Source: Chara braunii (taxonomy: Eukaryota; Streptophyta; Charophyceae; Charales; Characeae). Taken from it: a DNA stretch of 37,431 nt. The stretch lies in assembly GCA_003427395.1 (NCBI GenBank), contig BFEA01000677.1:690861-728291 (forward strand). The letters run 5' to 3'. Below are positions 19,704-29,577 of this stretch, piece by piece. The notes beneath the pieces were generated by a model, which worked only from the letters and a program-made list of their open reading frames with translations, searched no databases and was not told the DNA's origin. The translations under genes were made by a program, and so were the position numbers. Each line of letters begins with the position of its first letter. Within the stretch, counting starts at the first letter, position 1.

Positions 19704-19817
19704 CTCAAATACCGCTCACGTGAGCATTCGAGCGTTGGGGGGTCACTATCTGGAGCTCTGGGAAAAGAAAAAAAAACACGCTCAAATACCGCTCACACTA
19801 GCATTCGAGCGTTGAGG
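19704..19817. repeat. 37-bp direct repeat with hairpin core
   Basis: 19704-19740 and 19781-19817 both read CTCAAATACCGCTCAC..., ...GCATTCGAGCGTTG. The core CGCTCACGTGAGCATTCGAGCG can fold. It follows a GAA-rich stretch at 19648-19680. No gene here. Confidence 0.9.
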
Positions 19818-19849
19818 AGTAGCTAAAGAAGAAAAAAAACACGGACCTG

Positions 19850-20920
19850 CTGCCAAAACTTGACGATGACGAGGCCGGGGTGCAGTGGGTTGATGGTGGG
19901 ATGAGCGCCGAGGGGGTCATACCATGACTCCTGGCCTTCGTTGACTTCGGTTGGCCGACCATGGCCAGCAATCCTATCTGATCGTGGAAGGAGAGTGCCT
20001 ATTGTGGGGACTATTGGACGGCGAGCGTGGAACGCTGCAACATACCTGATGAGTCTGATCAGGGGCTTTGCCCCTGGTCTTTGATACGGAACTTTGGTGT
20101 TAGGGTTTTGGCGATAACATAGCTGACATTGTACCTTTGCTGAGGAAGCTGGACAGTGGAGTGTTGTTCCCGTCCTGGGCTTGGATTGGGAGGACGGCGG
20201 TTGCAGATTGGCTTGCCTACGGTGTGGGGGAGAGCGTCTGATGCTATCGTTGTTCCTTGCCGCGAGACTCCTGTTGCCACTTTCTCTCACCATCGGTAGT
20301 CTGCAGGAAATCTTGGTGGGCGCCTTCGTTCTCTCTTGGAACATGGCAGTTTCTGGTTGGTCAGTTGAGATAGCCTCTACTTCTTCTTCTGTGCTTTTGA
20401 GATTCTGGATGGAGCTTCTTCTGCCGCCATTATGGCTTGTTTTCTAATCGAAAGAAAGTGAGCATGGCTTCAAATGAATGGCTTCGTGCGGGAGTCTGTA
20501 TTGATGAGAGTCGGAGGAACTCTTGTGTACTGTCGCCGTTTTAGGCGAGTCCTACGAATTTTCTCCATACTGTTTTTGCGATTGGACAACGGCTGGTCTC
20601 TTCCTTTTTACCTCCACTCTTTTTGTATGTATTTCCGTCTGTTTTCCTGTTCTGGTTGTTTTTTTTTTTAATTGGTTGCCTTAGTTTATAACTATTTGTG
20701 GCGCTGCTTTGACCAAGTTAGTAATTCATCCGTTGGTTTTTTAGTACTTCGTTGATGAAGAGTGCAGGTTTAGTCGCTTGGCGTTTCGATATTTTTTTTT
20801 AGCATTTCTTTGTTTTCACAATGAAGCTTTACATTGGAAATTCTCCTCTTCATTTTAGATGACAGTTTTAGTAATTTTGGTTTTCTGTTTTACCTTTCCC
20901 TATGGTCGTTGGATCTTTCT
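19850..20920. other. No supported gene
   Basis: Open frames exist on both strands (for example 19823-20344 minus, 20181-20447 plus), but none has a motif. The plus-strand one is a low-complexity Leu-rich stretch. Downstream of 20560 the DNA becomes T-rich. Confidence 0.45.
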
Positions 20921-21080
20921 TTTTTTTTTTTTTTTTTTTTTAATGGGAACAAAGCTCCAATCTTTTCGTGGGGAGCAGCACGTGCTGGGAACCGGGCCCA
21001 GCGTCCCATATGGAGATTTACATATGATTTTGAAAATTTGAGATACCGGGGCCATTACCCGGCTTTGACCAAGAAAAACT
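20921..21080 (-). mobile_element. LINE 3' tail, minus strand
   Basis: The T-run 20921-20941 is a minus-strand poly-A tail. Reading the minus strand upstream gives GACGCTGGGCCCGGTTCCCAGCACG and the GGTAATGGCCCCGG-type element of the family 3' UTR. Only the tail survives; the rest was lost by 5' truncation. Confidence 0.75.
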
Positions 21081-21278
21081 TGAGCCACTTAGAGAGTTAC
21101 TGCGACGAGATTCAGAAATAGGAAAAAATCAGAAAACGACTCAAACACCCCCCGTCAATCCTCTTTACCTCACTCCGGCAAGACTTATGGTCGCCCCATT
21201 ACTTTAGGTTTTGTTTGGAATTCTGATTTTCTTATAGTTGTTGATTTAAGTAGTAGGCTGTTGGACGGAAACGAGTGT

Positions 21279-21860
21279 GTCGCTCTGTGGAAACTTCATC
21301 ATGGGGGTGGGTGAAGTTTTCTTGGGAGGGAACACAGATTGGTGGAGTGGTGCGCCCTGAGTCGCCAGGAGGTGGGTGGGTATGGGGGGTCTTCAACCCC
21401 TGCCGCGCAGGTGGTGGGGTGCCACTGCTGGTTCATGAAGACTCAGAAGACATCCAGTCTTAGATAGGTGTTCGTCTTAGACTTGGATCTCCATTGTCAT
21501 TCCTTTTTGCGGGGATATGGTCAGCGTCGCTCTGCAGGGGCTTTATCATGGAGGGCGGTAAAGTCTACTTTAGGGAGTGGACACAGATAGGGTGAGTGGA
21601 TTACCCTTAATCGCGAGGAGGTGGGTGGGTTTCGTGCGGTCATTGACCCCTGTTGCGTAGAAGGTAGGGTAATTTACTGGATTGCAAAAACAGCAACGTG
21701 GTGGGAGTTGGTGTTTTTGGTAACTGTATGTGTGGGTTGTGGGGCTATTTGCTCTCAATGGCGAGGAGGTGGGTGGGTTTGCGGGGTCTGCACCTGCAGT
21801 TGGGCCCTGCGGGCGCTGGCCCCTGCCGTGCGGGTGGCATGGCGATATAGCAGGGTTTGG
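21279..21860. repeat. Degenerate repeats carrying a shared G-rich block
   Basis: Units starting GTCGCTCTG at 21279 and 21536 (about 257 bp apart) share a TTCATCATGG/TTTATCATGG box, GGGAGNGNACACAGAT, and AGGAGGTGGGTGGGT (about 21368, 21617). A third AGGAGGTGGGTGGGTTT is near 21764. The units are strongly diverged, so this is an old tandem array. The G-rich blocks could form quadruplexes. Confidence 0.7.
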
Positions 21861-21933
21861 TAACAGTTCAGGATTGCAAGAGAAACTAACAATGGTTAGG
21901 GTTTGCACCTTTTTGAACCTGTGTATAGTAGGC

Positions 21934-22005
21934 CACACCCCGGATTGGCCACGACCGAGATGTCTCAGTCACACCCCAGATTGGCCACGGCCCAGATGTA
22001 GCGTG
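21934..22005. repeat. Two further copies of the 36-bp minisatellite unit
   Basis: 21934-21969 and 21970-22005 match the unit of 19123-19338 (CACACCCCRGATTGGCCACG). The sequence then runs into GCGTGGCGGGGCATGCCCC. Confidence 0.93.
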
Positions 22006-22122
22006 GCGGGGCATGCCCCGGTGCTAGTGGTGTCTGCTCTTATCAGCACCACTAACACTGACGAGACCAGGGTTTCATAAAAAAAAAAAAAAAACTTGGC
22101 GGGGCGTGGTGGGGCCGCCCTA

Positions 22123-22154
22123 CACAATTCGAACCTGGGTCTGTATTTCAACAG
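22123..22154 (-). mobile_element. SINE fragment (minus strand)
   Basis: The minus strand reads CTGTTGAAATACAGACC, then CAGGTTCGAATTG. This matches the B-box region of the SINE at 35509-35540 almost base for base. No A box is found on the upstream side. An A-run at 22079-22094 lies on the plus strand and is not obviously its tail. Confidence 0.55.
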
Positions 22155-22318
22155 TGCAAGGGGGGGGGTCAAAGAAGAACAAGGAAAGAAAAAGAGAAAA
22201 AGAAAAGAAAAGAAATGAGGAACTATGAATTCACCGAAGTTCTCTTTGTTGTGAGGAATGTATCTGGCCAGTATGTGAGGACCATGAGACATGTCGTTTT
22301 TTTTGTTTTCTTTTTGTT

Positions 22319-22618
22319 GTGAGGTGCTTCTAGAGCCCTGCCAGCCAGGCAGGGGGATTCCACGCGAGGCAGCTAACTGCCTCGTTTCAGGGCAAGCCCA
22401 CCAACTTCCCAGTAGTATTCCTACAGTTAAAAAACACCAGCACGTTGAAATCCAAATTCGTATCAGTTTCCAATAGGCACTTCCAAGAGGTCGCGAAGCA
22501 CAGAACGTAAGATCACTGCCTTTCTTTTTCCACAGTGATCTGTGAGGTCCTTCTAGCGCCCTGCCAGCCAGGCAGGGCGGATTCCACGCGAGGCAGCTAA
22601 CTGCCTCGTTTCAGGGCA
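22319..22618. repeat. Direct repeats of a double-hairpin module
   Basis: A module of about 76 bases at 22319-22394 recurs at 22542-22618. Each copy contains two perfect 7-bp-stem hairpins: CCCTGCC-AGCCA-GGCAGGG (22336-22354; 22559-22577) and GAGGCAG-CTAA-CTGCCTC (22366-22383; 22590-22607). About 147 bases of unrelated DNA separate the copies. Confidence 0.95.
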
Positions 22619-23704
22619 TACTCACACGGGGACCTATAATCCCAAAATCCCAAAAAAAAGGGTAGAAGGCCAGATCTACCAAATTCGCAAATGTACTATT
22701 CCAGTGCCCATTTGTCACAGCCTGGGGCCTGGACCCACTAGCAAGGTATTCTACCACGCCATTCAGGATTTCCATCATGTGTGGCATCGAGTGACTCAGT
22801 ACGGCCGTCGAATACATCGGATCTCGACGGCCTGGTAGTTTCCGAGCGGGGACTGTAAAGATGCCTACCTCCCGTCCAATGAGATGCGTCCGAGAAAAAA
22901 AAAAAAAAGTTGGACTAACTTGGACATGATAGCTCGTGGCTTTGCGTGGGCGGGAAGTCTGGATTTTATGGGCTCTAAAAAGGGGCGGTTGATTTCCAGA
23001 CTTCATTTTATTTTTTTTTGGCTCTGAGAAATAGAACTTGAAATGTGAAATTGAGATGTCGTGGTGGATGTGACAGGAACTCTTCCGCCTCTGTCGGATG
23101 GCCTGTTAGAGGCATCATGAGATACATGGGGATGAATGTATCCCTATAGCCATTACTTGTTCATCCTCGTGGCTGTGTTCGTGGACACATTTGATTGCCA
23201 CCGTACATCACTATGAAGACTTACGTGAAGGAGATCGTACCAACCCATGAATTCGGGTGCACAGCTGTTCTTCATACTTTTATGTGCTATTTCTATTCAT
23301 TTTAAATCAGAAAACGATTCATTCATGCAAATAAAAAATCACTTTGTATTTCCCAAAAAAACATTAAATTGTGCCACACATCGTAGAATACTTCGCTAGT
23401 GGGTCCAGGCCCCTGGGAAGCAGCGGGGCAAGGGATTTTGCAGTCACCTCTGGAGGTGACCGCAAATGCCCTTTTTCATTTGTTGCATTTTTCTTTGAAA
23501 ATTGGCAAAATTTCGTTCACAAAAGTTCTTGCACATTTAGTGGATGAAGCCGTGTGACCAGCAAAGTACCAAATCCCCATTTCTCCAGACGGCCGCGACT
23601 TTGTCCCATCTGAAAAGGCACAGCAGTGTGACGTGAACCTTGCCCAAAACCTCAAATCTGCCCTTCCCAAATTGCGGATTTGGGGTCGCCGTGTGAGTAT
23701 GCCC
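22614..23704. mobile_element. About 1.1-kb TIR element with a second, nested inverted pair
   Basis: The outer ends 22614-22634 and 23684-23704 are inverted copies at 20 of 21 positions (GGGCATACTCACACGG...). An inner pair at 22721-22754 and 23384-23417 matches at about 31 of 34 and contains GGCCTGGACCCACTAGC. The right arm holds a perfect hairpin GTCACCTC-TG-GAGGTGAC at 23443-23460. Flanks CTCGTTTCAG and CTCATTCAG may be a worn target duplication. No transposase frame is visible; the 131-codon minus frame at 22611-23006 has no recognisable domain. Confidence 0.72.
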
Positions 23705-24112
23705 TCATTCAGTTTCAGACAAGTACTGTAGCATCCTGTATCGGACCGCAGTCACGCCATAAGGGATGCTTTTTGTTTTTGTTTTTCTTTATCTGCTGTT
23801 CGTGGATGGACGCGGGCCCTGACTGAACTGCCACCTAAAGGCAGCCTGAGTTTCAACTGCAATTGAAACTCGGGCCCTGACTAAACTGCCAAAACCCAGT
23901 TTCAATTTTCAAATGCAATTACAAACTGCTTTCGTGACTGTGCCGGAGTTACCCCCCCAAAAAAAGGAAGAAAGTGTAATGAATTGATTCTTTTCGGGTA
24001 CAAAAAAAAGGAAAAAAAGAAAAAAAAAAAGGAAGAAAAGACGGAACGAAAGAGTCAACAAGAGGAACACCACACAGGGGTAACAACGCGCGACACAAGG
24101 AGCTATTGGAGT
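23705..24112. other. No gene seen; hairpin and A-rich stretch
   Basis: Contains a short inverted pair GAGTTTCA..TGAAACTC near 23848-23871 and an A/G-rich tract at about 24002-24045. No coding signal. Confidence 0.5.
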
Positions 24113-24210
24113 AAGCTCCTGCATCTGGATGTGTTTCATGCAGAGATGCACAAGAGCAGTTCGCACAAAACACGTTCAGACCCAATCCTTCTTGCTGGTG
24201 GGACCGCGCA
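24113..24210 (+). repeat. Partial copy of the 25253-25428 element
   Basis: 24113-24162 matches 25292-25341 at about 45 of 50 positions without gaps. The end near 24183-24206 (CCTTCTTGCTGGTGGGACCG) matches the terminal repeat of that element. The left terminal repeat is not found, so the copy is truncated or rearranged. 24210-24740 holds no gene; it has an A-run at 24506-24523. Confidence 0.75.
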
Positions 24211-24742
24211 CAAGAACACCTGAACAGCAGATCCTACATTTCTCTCTACAGGGATAAAGAACAAATGGAAAGATTTATTTAGGTAATGGAAAGCTCTTCC
24301 AAAAGTACATTTCGAAAGAAAAAAAAATGATATAAGAAGAAGAAAATAAAATAGAATCAATTCTTACGTAAACTTACTCTTCCACATGTACATTGCATTC
24401 AACGTCATAAAATAGAATAAAAATAAAATGCAGATTATGAAGGGAAAATACCAAAAATGAAAAGTGAAAAACTTATCATCTCACAGTGTCATTTCAACAG
24501 ACAGACAAAAAAAAAAAAAAAAACAGTGGGTAGAATACTAGAATGCCCTTATTCAGATTAGTTGATTTGGCAATGGTGGAGGAAACACTGGGCAAGTGTC
24601 CGGAACTCTCCGGTCCCTTGGTCAGACTCGTGGAGTGGATCCGCTCCAGTTGCACAGATTCCTGTTTCCTCATTCAAGGGGGTCGGCACACGAAACGAAA
24701 AACGAAACGAGTGCATCTTCCGGCAGAAAAATGGCCGGGTTC

Positions 24743-25185
24743 GGGCCTAGTTGCACTACTCGCCAATGTCGCCATACCCGAAGTTTGGCGAGTAGGTGCC
24801 TGGTTGCACTTACTCCCCAAACTTGGCCAATGCCAAATGTGTCAGACGGCTCGCCCCCCAAACTTGGCCACTGCCAAATGTGTCAGACGGCTCGCCACAC
24901 CGTCGACACAAGTTGTGGAGAGTGAATTCGGTTTCCCCGTTGTGGAGAGTGAATTCGGTTTCCCCGCCTGTGCACTGCAGTTTGTGGAGGGTGGTCCTGG
25001 GACCTCTCCACAAAACAACTTTCTGGAGAGTGCAGGGCTTCACGAGTAGACATCAGCTAGATGTAGAAGAAATATAGTGGCGAGTAAGTGCAACCAGGCC
25101 TCGAGCTCGACACGATTCTCAGGTTTTTCACTCTCCAGGCATCCGCCACGAAATGTGACGGATGGCGAGTAGTGCAACTAGGCCC
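24743..25185. mobile_element. 443-bp element with outer and inner nested TIRs
   Basis: The outer ends 24743-24765 and 25163-25185 are a perfect 23-base inverted repeat (GGGCCTAGTTGCACTACTCG...). An inner pair at 24798-24818 and 25079-25099 matches at 20 of 21 and is a variant of the same sequence (GCCTGGTTGCACTTACTC). Inside are a 41-bp tandem duplication (24815-24855, 24856-24896) and a 27-bp one (24913-24939, 24940-24966). No transposase. It looks like a fold-back element whose termini were duplicated, or one element inserted in a relative. Confidence 0.85.
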
Positions 25186-25252
25186 TTTGTAGGTTTGCTA
25201 TAATTAAAGGAAGGGCCCTCAGCGGTTCTTCCCGACTTGGGCGATGGGCAGT

Positions 25253-25428
25253 CGCCTGGGACGAGGTCCCACTAGCAAAGAGGATAGAATCAAGCTCCTG
25301 AATCTGGATGTGATTTATGCAGAGATGCAGAAAAGCAGTTCAATATTGATTTCCTGCTGCTCTCCACAAACACTTCCCGATTCAGGCATTCGATCAGATC
25401 CTCTTTGCTCGTGGGACCACGCCCCTGG
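25253..25428. mobile_element. 176-bp MITE-like element
   Basis: The inverted ends at 25253-25285 and 25398-25428 share GTCCCAC(T/G)AGCAAAGAGGAT, 19 of 20. The interior is non-coding. The same terminal motif (CTAGTGGGACC or variants) occurs at about 15163, 22735 (inverted), 23397 and 24195, which suggests a dispersed family. Confidence 0.75.
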
Positions 25429-25489
25429 TGTTGGTGCAGGAAGGCAAGCTGGCGTTTTGCCCACGGTTGTTGCTTCTTCGTAATTAGTG

Positions 25490-25778
25490 GATACCGTTAG
25501 TTGTTTTACTCAAAGGAAAGAGCCGATTTTAGGCTTGTTGATTGGGGACCCTGTGCCTGTGCTCTGTTGGCCACCATACTCACAGTCAATGTTGTATGGC
25601 TGGAATTGGCCAGCCCTTTCAGAGTAGAGTGGTCTTGAATTTTGGCTGATTGGGAGATGAAAGGACCTGGTTTCCAGCACAAGCCTAAGCTGGGTATTGG
25701 CCCCAGTAATTCTGGTCTTTTTTGTGGGGGATTCCCGGGGAAAGGTTCCACTAGCTCCCGGGGAAAGGTTCCACTAGC
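25490..25778 (+). mobile_element. LINE 3' UTR fragment and 23-bp tandem repeat
   Basis: About 25655-25720 carries the LINE tail module (AAAGGACCTGGTTTCCAGC, CACAAGCCTAAGCTGGGTA, TTGGCCCCAGTAATTCTGG). Instead of a poly-A tail it runs into two exact copies of a 23-base unit TCCCGGGGAAAGGTTCCACTAG(C) at 25733-25755 and 25756-25778. 25780-26260 holds no gene; a T-run is at about 25901-25920. Confidence 0.6.
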
Positions 25779-26263
25779 ACACGAGTAAGGTAAAGCGTAT
25801 CCCACAAACACCTGTGGGACATCTGCACGACATCGTCCGACCACTGATGCAGGAGAATCTGATGCCAGCAAGATTCTGATGGATTTATATTCTGAAGTGG
25901 TGTTTTTTTTTTTTTTTTTTGCTTTTTCTTTTCAGTTCCCAAGAATGGGAGGTGGGAGTCAAAATAGAAAGACTCATTTTGATTGGCAGCTCTTGAAAAG
26001 ATGAAAAAAAATCAAGTACTCGAAGGGCATGGTTTTGACCGCCTTCTTTTTCTCGGTCAATTGCAACCCCATCCAGTACTTGGTTTTTCTCTCAAAATAT
26101 ATGAACTGCAAGGTTCAGCATGGCAACCGTCAGAGAAGGGAGTCCCATCAGGCACAGGAAGGGGCTCCCTCGCGGTGGTACGCGAGACGGCAACAGTCAT
26201 GTATCACTCTGTCCTGATTAGGCATTGGCTGGGTGGGGAGCAGGGGGAGGAGACGGGAGGGTT

Positions 26264-26332
26264 AGTGGGACGGCAGCACTTTCAAAAGTAGGCCTCGTCA
26301 GTGGGACGGCAGCACTTTCAAAAGTAGGCCTC
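26264..26332 (+). repeat. 36-bp-period tandem duplication
   Basis: A 33-base block (AGTGGGACGGCAGCACTTTC...) at 26264-26296 recurs exactly at 26300-26332, with GTC between. Confidence 0.93.
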
Positions 26333-26376
26333 CTTCCCATCTTGGGAGATGTGACGTCGCCATTTTTTGTTTTATA

Positions 26377-26582
26377 ACCACCAGTACTTGGCCCAGCTAT
26401 CGATGCCAAGCCTGGAATGCCCCTGCGCGCCAATTTTCGCCCAAGCGCCGGGGTACGGTTTCAATTTTTTTTTGGCTGGCGCTTCCAGCCATTGTGGTCC
26501 GGTACCCCGAAGCCCTAAAGGCGCGGCGCGTTAACGGGAAAGCGCCGCGCCGCGGCCTATAGCTGGGCCAGGTACTGGTGGT
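26377..26582. mobile_element. TTAA-family inverted-repeat element, 206-bp copy C
   Basis: It starts ACCACCAGTACTTGGCCCAG and ends CTGGGCCAGGTACTGGTGGT, a long terminal inverted repeat. It is followed by TTAA (26583-26586) and preceded by TATA, a likely mutated target copy. The interior (CCAGCCATTGTGGTCCGG, GGCGCGGCGCGTTAACGGG) is a diverged version of copies A and B. Non-coding. Confidence 0.85.
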
Positions 26583-26693
26583 TTAAAATTACTTCTCATC
26601 CTTTTCTTATAGTGCCGCACAGGTCAAAATAGGCCATGACTCATGTGCTAATGGAACCGTGCTCCCGGCCTCCCTTCATTGAAAATAAAAGCG

Positions 26694-28390
26694 TATACTA
26701 TCTACCATATGGTTCATACTGCCCTTCCGCCAGATTACCTCATCGTCAGCCAAACTCGTAAGACAGTTGATTACCAAATTCATATGGAAAGGCGATTCAA
26801 GTATAACATCATGCATCAGTAAAGTCGCCTGGGAATCCTAGACGGAGAAGAGAAAAGATGGGGGCCTAGGAATCCTAGACCCGGAGATTCAGAATGCAGC
26901 CCTCCTGGCCAACTGGCCTGGGAGGCTACTAACAACTACGGAAAACCAACCCTGGATGCAGCTGGCCCAGGAATGGGAACTCACAGACCAGGAAGCTGTA
27001 TGGCAAGCCCTCCTATACTATCCCCTAGTCAGAACAGTTAAACCACCAGTTCCTCGCTCAGCTATTGAATCCGAGCCTCCCGGCACGCTGCACGCCAAGT
27101 CCTGCCGAACCGCCGTCGCAATTTTCTTTTTCGTTTTGCGTGCGGCCTCCAGCCAATGCGGTCCGGCAGGCCAAAGCCCAAATGGCGCGGCGTGTATACG
27201 GGAAGCGCCGCGGCCGATGGCTGGGCCAGGTACTGGTGGTTCAAGTCCCCGACTTGGGGAACCATTCTTAAGGCCTGGTCAAAGATTCTCCCTTCTGTTC
27301 TAAAACCGCCAACCACCTTCTCTGACATCTTATCTTCCAGTCTATTCGAAAACCCGGCTATATTGGACACATCTGGTCACATGTTTTCAGTGGCAAAATC
27401 CCGTGGCAACTTTGCCAGGAGATGGCTTCAAAAGGGAGCGTGGAAGGTATCTCATCTATGGGATGAGCAGGCGTCAACATGGTACTCCAAAGAAATGCTG
27501 AGAAGTAAGTTAAGAGGTCTACATAATGTGGAACTTCATCGGGATTCCTTGATTGCAGCTATACCAAACACTTGGCACAAATTGCTACTGTTTGGCCCCA
27601 AGATGGTTACTGATGGTATCCAGGGATTCATGGAGAAGGGATATGACATGTCCTGAAAAGTTTTTTCATGTTGAGAAAAGAGGCGTTACGGAAACAGCAG
27701 AGGTTTCCACCTGGGAATACTGCAGGCGCAGACTCTCTCGCATAGACCCCCCTAGCCAGATCAAGAACCTGTCACACTGCACAGAGGCCAGGATCAAGAC
27801 ATGTCAAGGCAACAAAGGTCGAACCTACTTCAAACCAGCAAGGGAAGGGACTGAGTCTCCCTTCTGTAATTGGAAAATGGACGAACAGAATGATCTTGGA
27901 TGGAGGCTTACAGCCGAATCCTCAGAAGTGACAACGATAACTCTCCCAGAATACACCTCCGAGGCGGGATATAAACTCCATTCCAGGGCTTCAACTCTGC
28001 AATTCGGTCTCTGGGAGACATGGAACAGACGCTCCAATGTCTCGCAGATAAGATGCCCAGACCTAAACTGGGTACGGTTCTACATCGGTCTAATTCTGGA
28101 AGTCTTAGAAATCAAGTTAGCAGGTGTACAATGGCTCCACCTCCACAACTGTGTACAGAGAGCAGCATGGTGCGCAGAAAAAGGAATGGAAGTAGCAACT
28201 AATTGTGATGTTTGTCCACGTCTGTCATTAGAAGACTCCTCCCACCTCTGGTGGGAATGTGTGGTCGCTAGAGGGTTTTGGGATTCCATAGGCAGACTAT
28301 GGTTTGCAACGTACAGAGTCTTCACTTTTTGGTCAAAAGAAATGGTCCTTTCTGGTGACCAATCCGATTCTTTGAGAGCAGGCATAGGGG
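26694..28390 (+). pseudogene. LINE ORF2 fragment: post-RT region and zf-RVT
   Basis: The 5'-truncated LINE protein begins with STIWFILPFRQI, SAKLVRQLITKFIWKGD and SCISKVAWES. It continues GILDPEIQNAALLANWPG, ALLYYPLVRTV, [element B], SPTWGTILKAWSKI, LFENPAILDTSGHMFSV, then after a frame change near 27640 to the zinc motif CDVCPRLSLED, SSHLWWEC (C-x2-C...H-x4-C). There is a stop with a small duplication (GGAATCCTAGAC at about 26833 and 26868). The copy ends abruptly near 28390 at the edge of the large inverted repeat, without 3' UTR or tail. Clearly homologous to 2640-4100 and 32340-34020. Confidence 0.9.
27038..27244. mobile_element. TTAA-flanked inverted-repeat element, 199 bp (copy B), inside a LINE
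   Basis: The element spans 27042-27240 (ACCACCAGTTCC ... GGTACTGGTGGT), preceded by TTAA (27038-27041) and followed by TCAA (27241-27244, one base off). It is exactly as long as copy A at 16853-17051, with about nine differences. In the host LINE, the sequence just before and just after is continuous when one TTAA is kept: the frame reads RTV-K-SPTWG, as expected from related copies. So the empty site can be inferred and the element is younger than this LINE copy. Confidence 0.93.
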
Positions 28391-28396
28391 CTTACG

Positions 28397-28933
28397 GTCA
28401 GCGGAACCGAGCCAACAGGCTGGGCTGATGTCTCCATCGGGATCGACATTGGAGTCGTCATCGTCAATCCCGAGGAGGAAGATGGCGGTGGGGGGGAAGA
28501 GACAGCGGGTCCCAGCGATACCGGGACTGCGGTCGATGATACCGGGAAGCCGGTTTTCTTTTTAGGGCACNCCTCATCNCCAGTCTTGTNACCATACCAC
28601 TTGCAATCATGGCANCACAGGGAATCTTGTGTTACTACTTCCACGTTGTGCCAACCTTGTGGCGAGCGAAACTTGAGAAATTTAGTGACCCTCGACTTTG
28701 CCCGCGGGTGCAAATCAAATCGACGATTAACCAATCGGGGTGTGGCTTGGTTACGCTCAGGAGGATAAGACTTTTGGACCTGTCCATACTCCCTTTTTAC
28801 GGCAGCTTCAAGAAAGGGCATAGCCAGGAACGGAACCCTCAATACCCGGATCCAAAATCTCTGGGATTGGAGGTCCTCCCTGGCTTTTGCCTGTTCAGCA
28901 GGGGTCGCCCAGGGTTTGTATAGGACTCTACAC
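28397..28933 (-). repeat. Large inverted repeat, left arm part 1
   Basis: Base-for-base inverse of 30606-31142 over 537 bases with no gap (coordinates sum to 59539). I noticed two substitutions. Four Ns (28571, 28579, 28590, 28615) fall exactly opposite four Ns in the right arm (30968, 30960, 30949, 30924). Confidence 0.97.
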
Positions 28934-29469
28934 TGTTTCCCTCCCACAATCGCTTTTTCCTATCTCTGCAATGTATTAATGAGCCAGTCCCGCAGGACAT
29001 GGTTAGCCGCTAGATAAGAGATCATGTTGGCACCTTCGGGTCACACGCGACCTTTCTGTCCCCCTACCGTGGTCAAGTCCCATCCCGACTCAATTGATTG
29101 CATCCACTCCTCCTTTTTGGCAAAAGGAACCCCAGCTTCCAGTCCCTGAAACACAACCAACACCCCATGCCTACGCAGGTATTCGACTGTAACCTCAGCA
29201 GCTCTAGGATCTATATCCACCACAACGGTGTCATTCAGTGCATCTCGAGTTGTGGCAATGTAGTTATCAGCTTTATTCGGATCCTCTTCCCCTGTGATGA
29301 AACATCTCCGCACCATCTCACACAGTTGCTCGTGCTGTTGGTCCATTGTTCCAAGATTCCCTGGGCGCAAAGAAACTCGATACACAGTGAGGGCACCTCC
29401 CAAAATTAGGGAAAAGGAAGCCGGACCCACAAGGCGTGCTAGAGAAAAGGGTAAACGAGACGGCAACAA
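28397..29469 (-). pseudogene. LINE ORF1-like protein with zinc-knuckle-like motif (broken)
   Basis: The minus strand reads one frame from 29469 to about 28400, with stops at 29041-29043 (TGA) and about 28960 (TAG). After the second stop come FWIRVLRVPFLAMPFLEAAV, NRRFDLHPRAKSRVTKFLKF and HNVEVVTQDSL. A C-x2-C-x4-x-x6-C cluster (CHDCKWYG...) then has an N-containing codon NAC at the place where His is expected. This order matches plant LINE ORF1 proteins with a DUF4283-type RNA-binding region followed by a CCHC knuckle, and then a Pro/Ser-rich tail. ORF1 would bind the element RNA. It stands in opposite orientation to the LINE ORF2 pieces on both sides. Confidence 0.7.
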
Positions 29470-29486
29470 GGGCGATAGTCAAAGCT
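29218..29486 (-). repeat. Large inverted repeat, left arm part 2
   Basis: Inverse of 30339-30608 with a single 1-base indel (GGAGGTGCCC here, GGAGGTTGCCC inverted there). The 284 bases at 28934-29217 between the two left-arm parts are absent from the right arm. The junction there has 3 bases of shared sequence (30606-30608). Confidence 0.93.
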
Positions 29487-29577
29487 AGATTTTATTCCTT
29501 CGGACAGTTCCACAATATCAGTTATTTAGCATGTCGGGCCAACTCATCACCTGCTACGGCACATCGACACAATCCAT

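Noticed and set aside
19823-20344. 173-codon minus-strand gene
   Set aside because: No motif; the end lies in A-rich and repeated DNA; the opposite strand is equally open.
22319-22618. CRISPR-like repeats
   Set aside because: Only two copies, about 76 bp long with a 147-base spacer, in a eukaryotic repeat context.
24113-25341. LTR pair of a small retrotransposon
   Set aside because: The 50-bp similarity is internal to a MITE-like element and lacks TG...CA ends, a primer-binding site and coding sequence.
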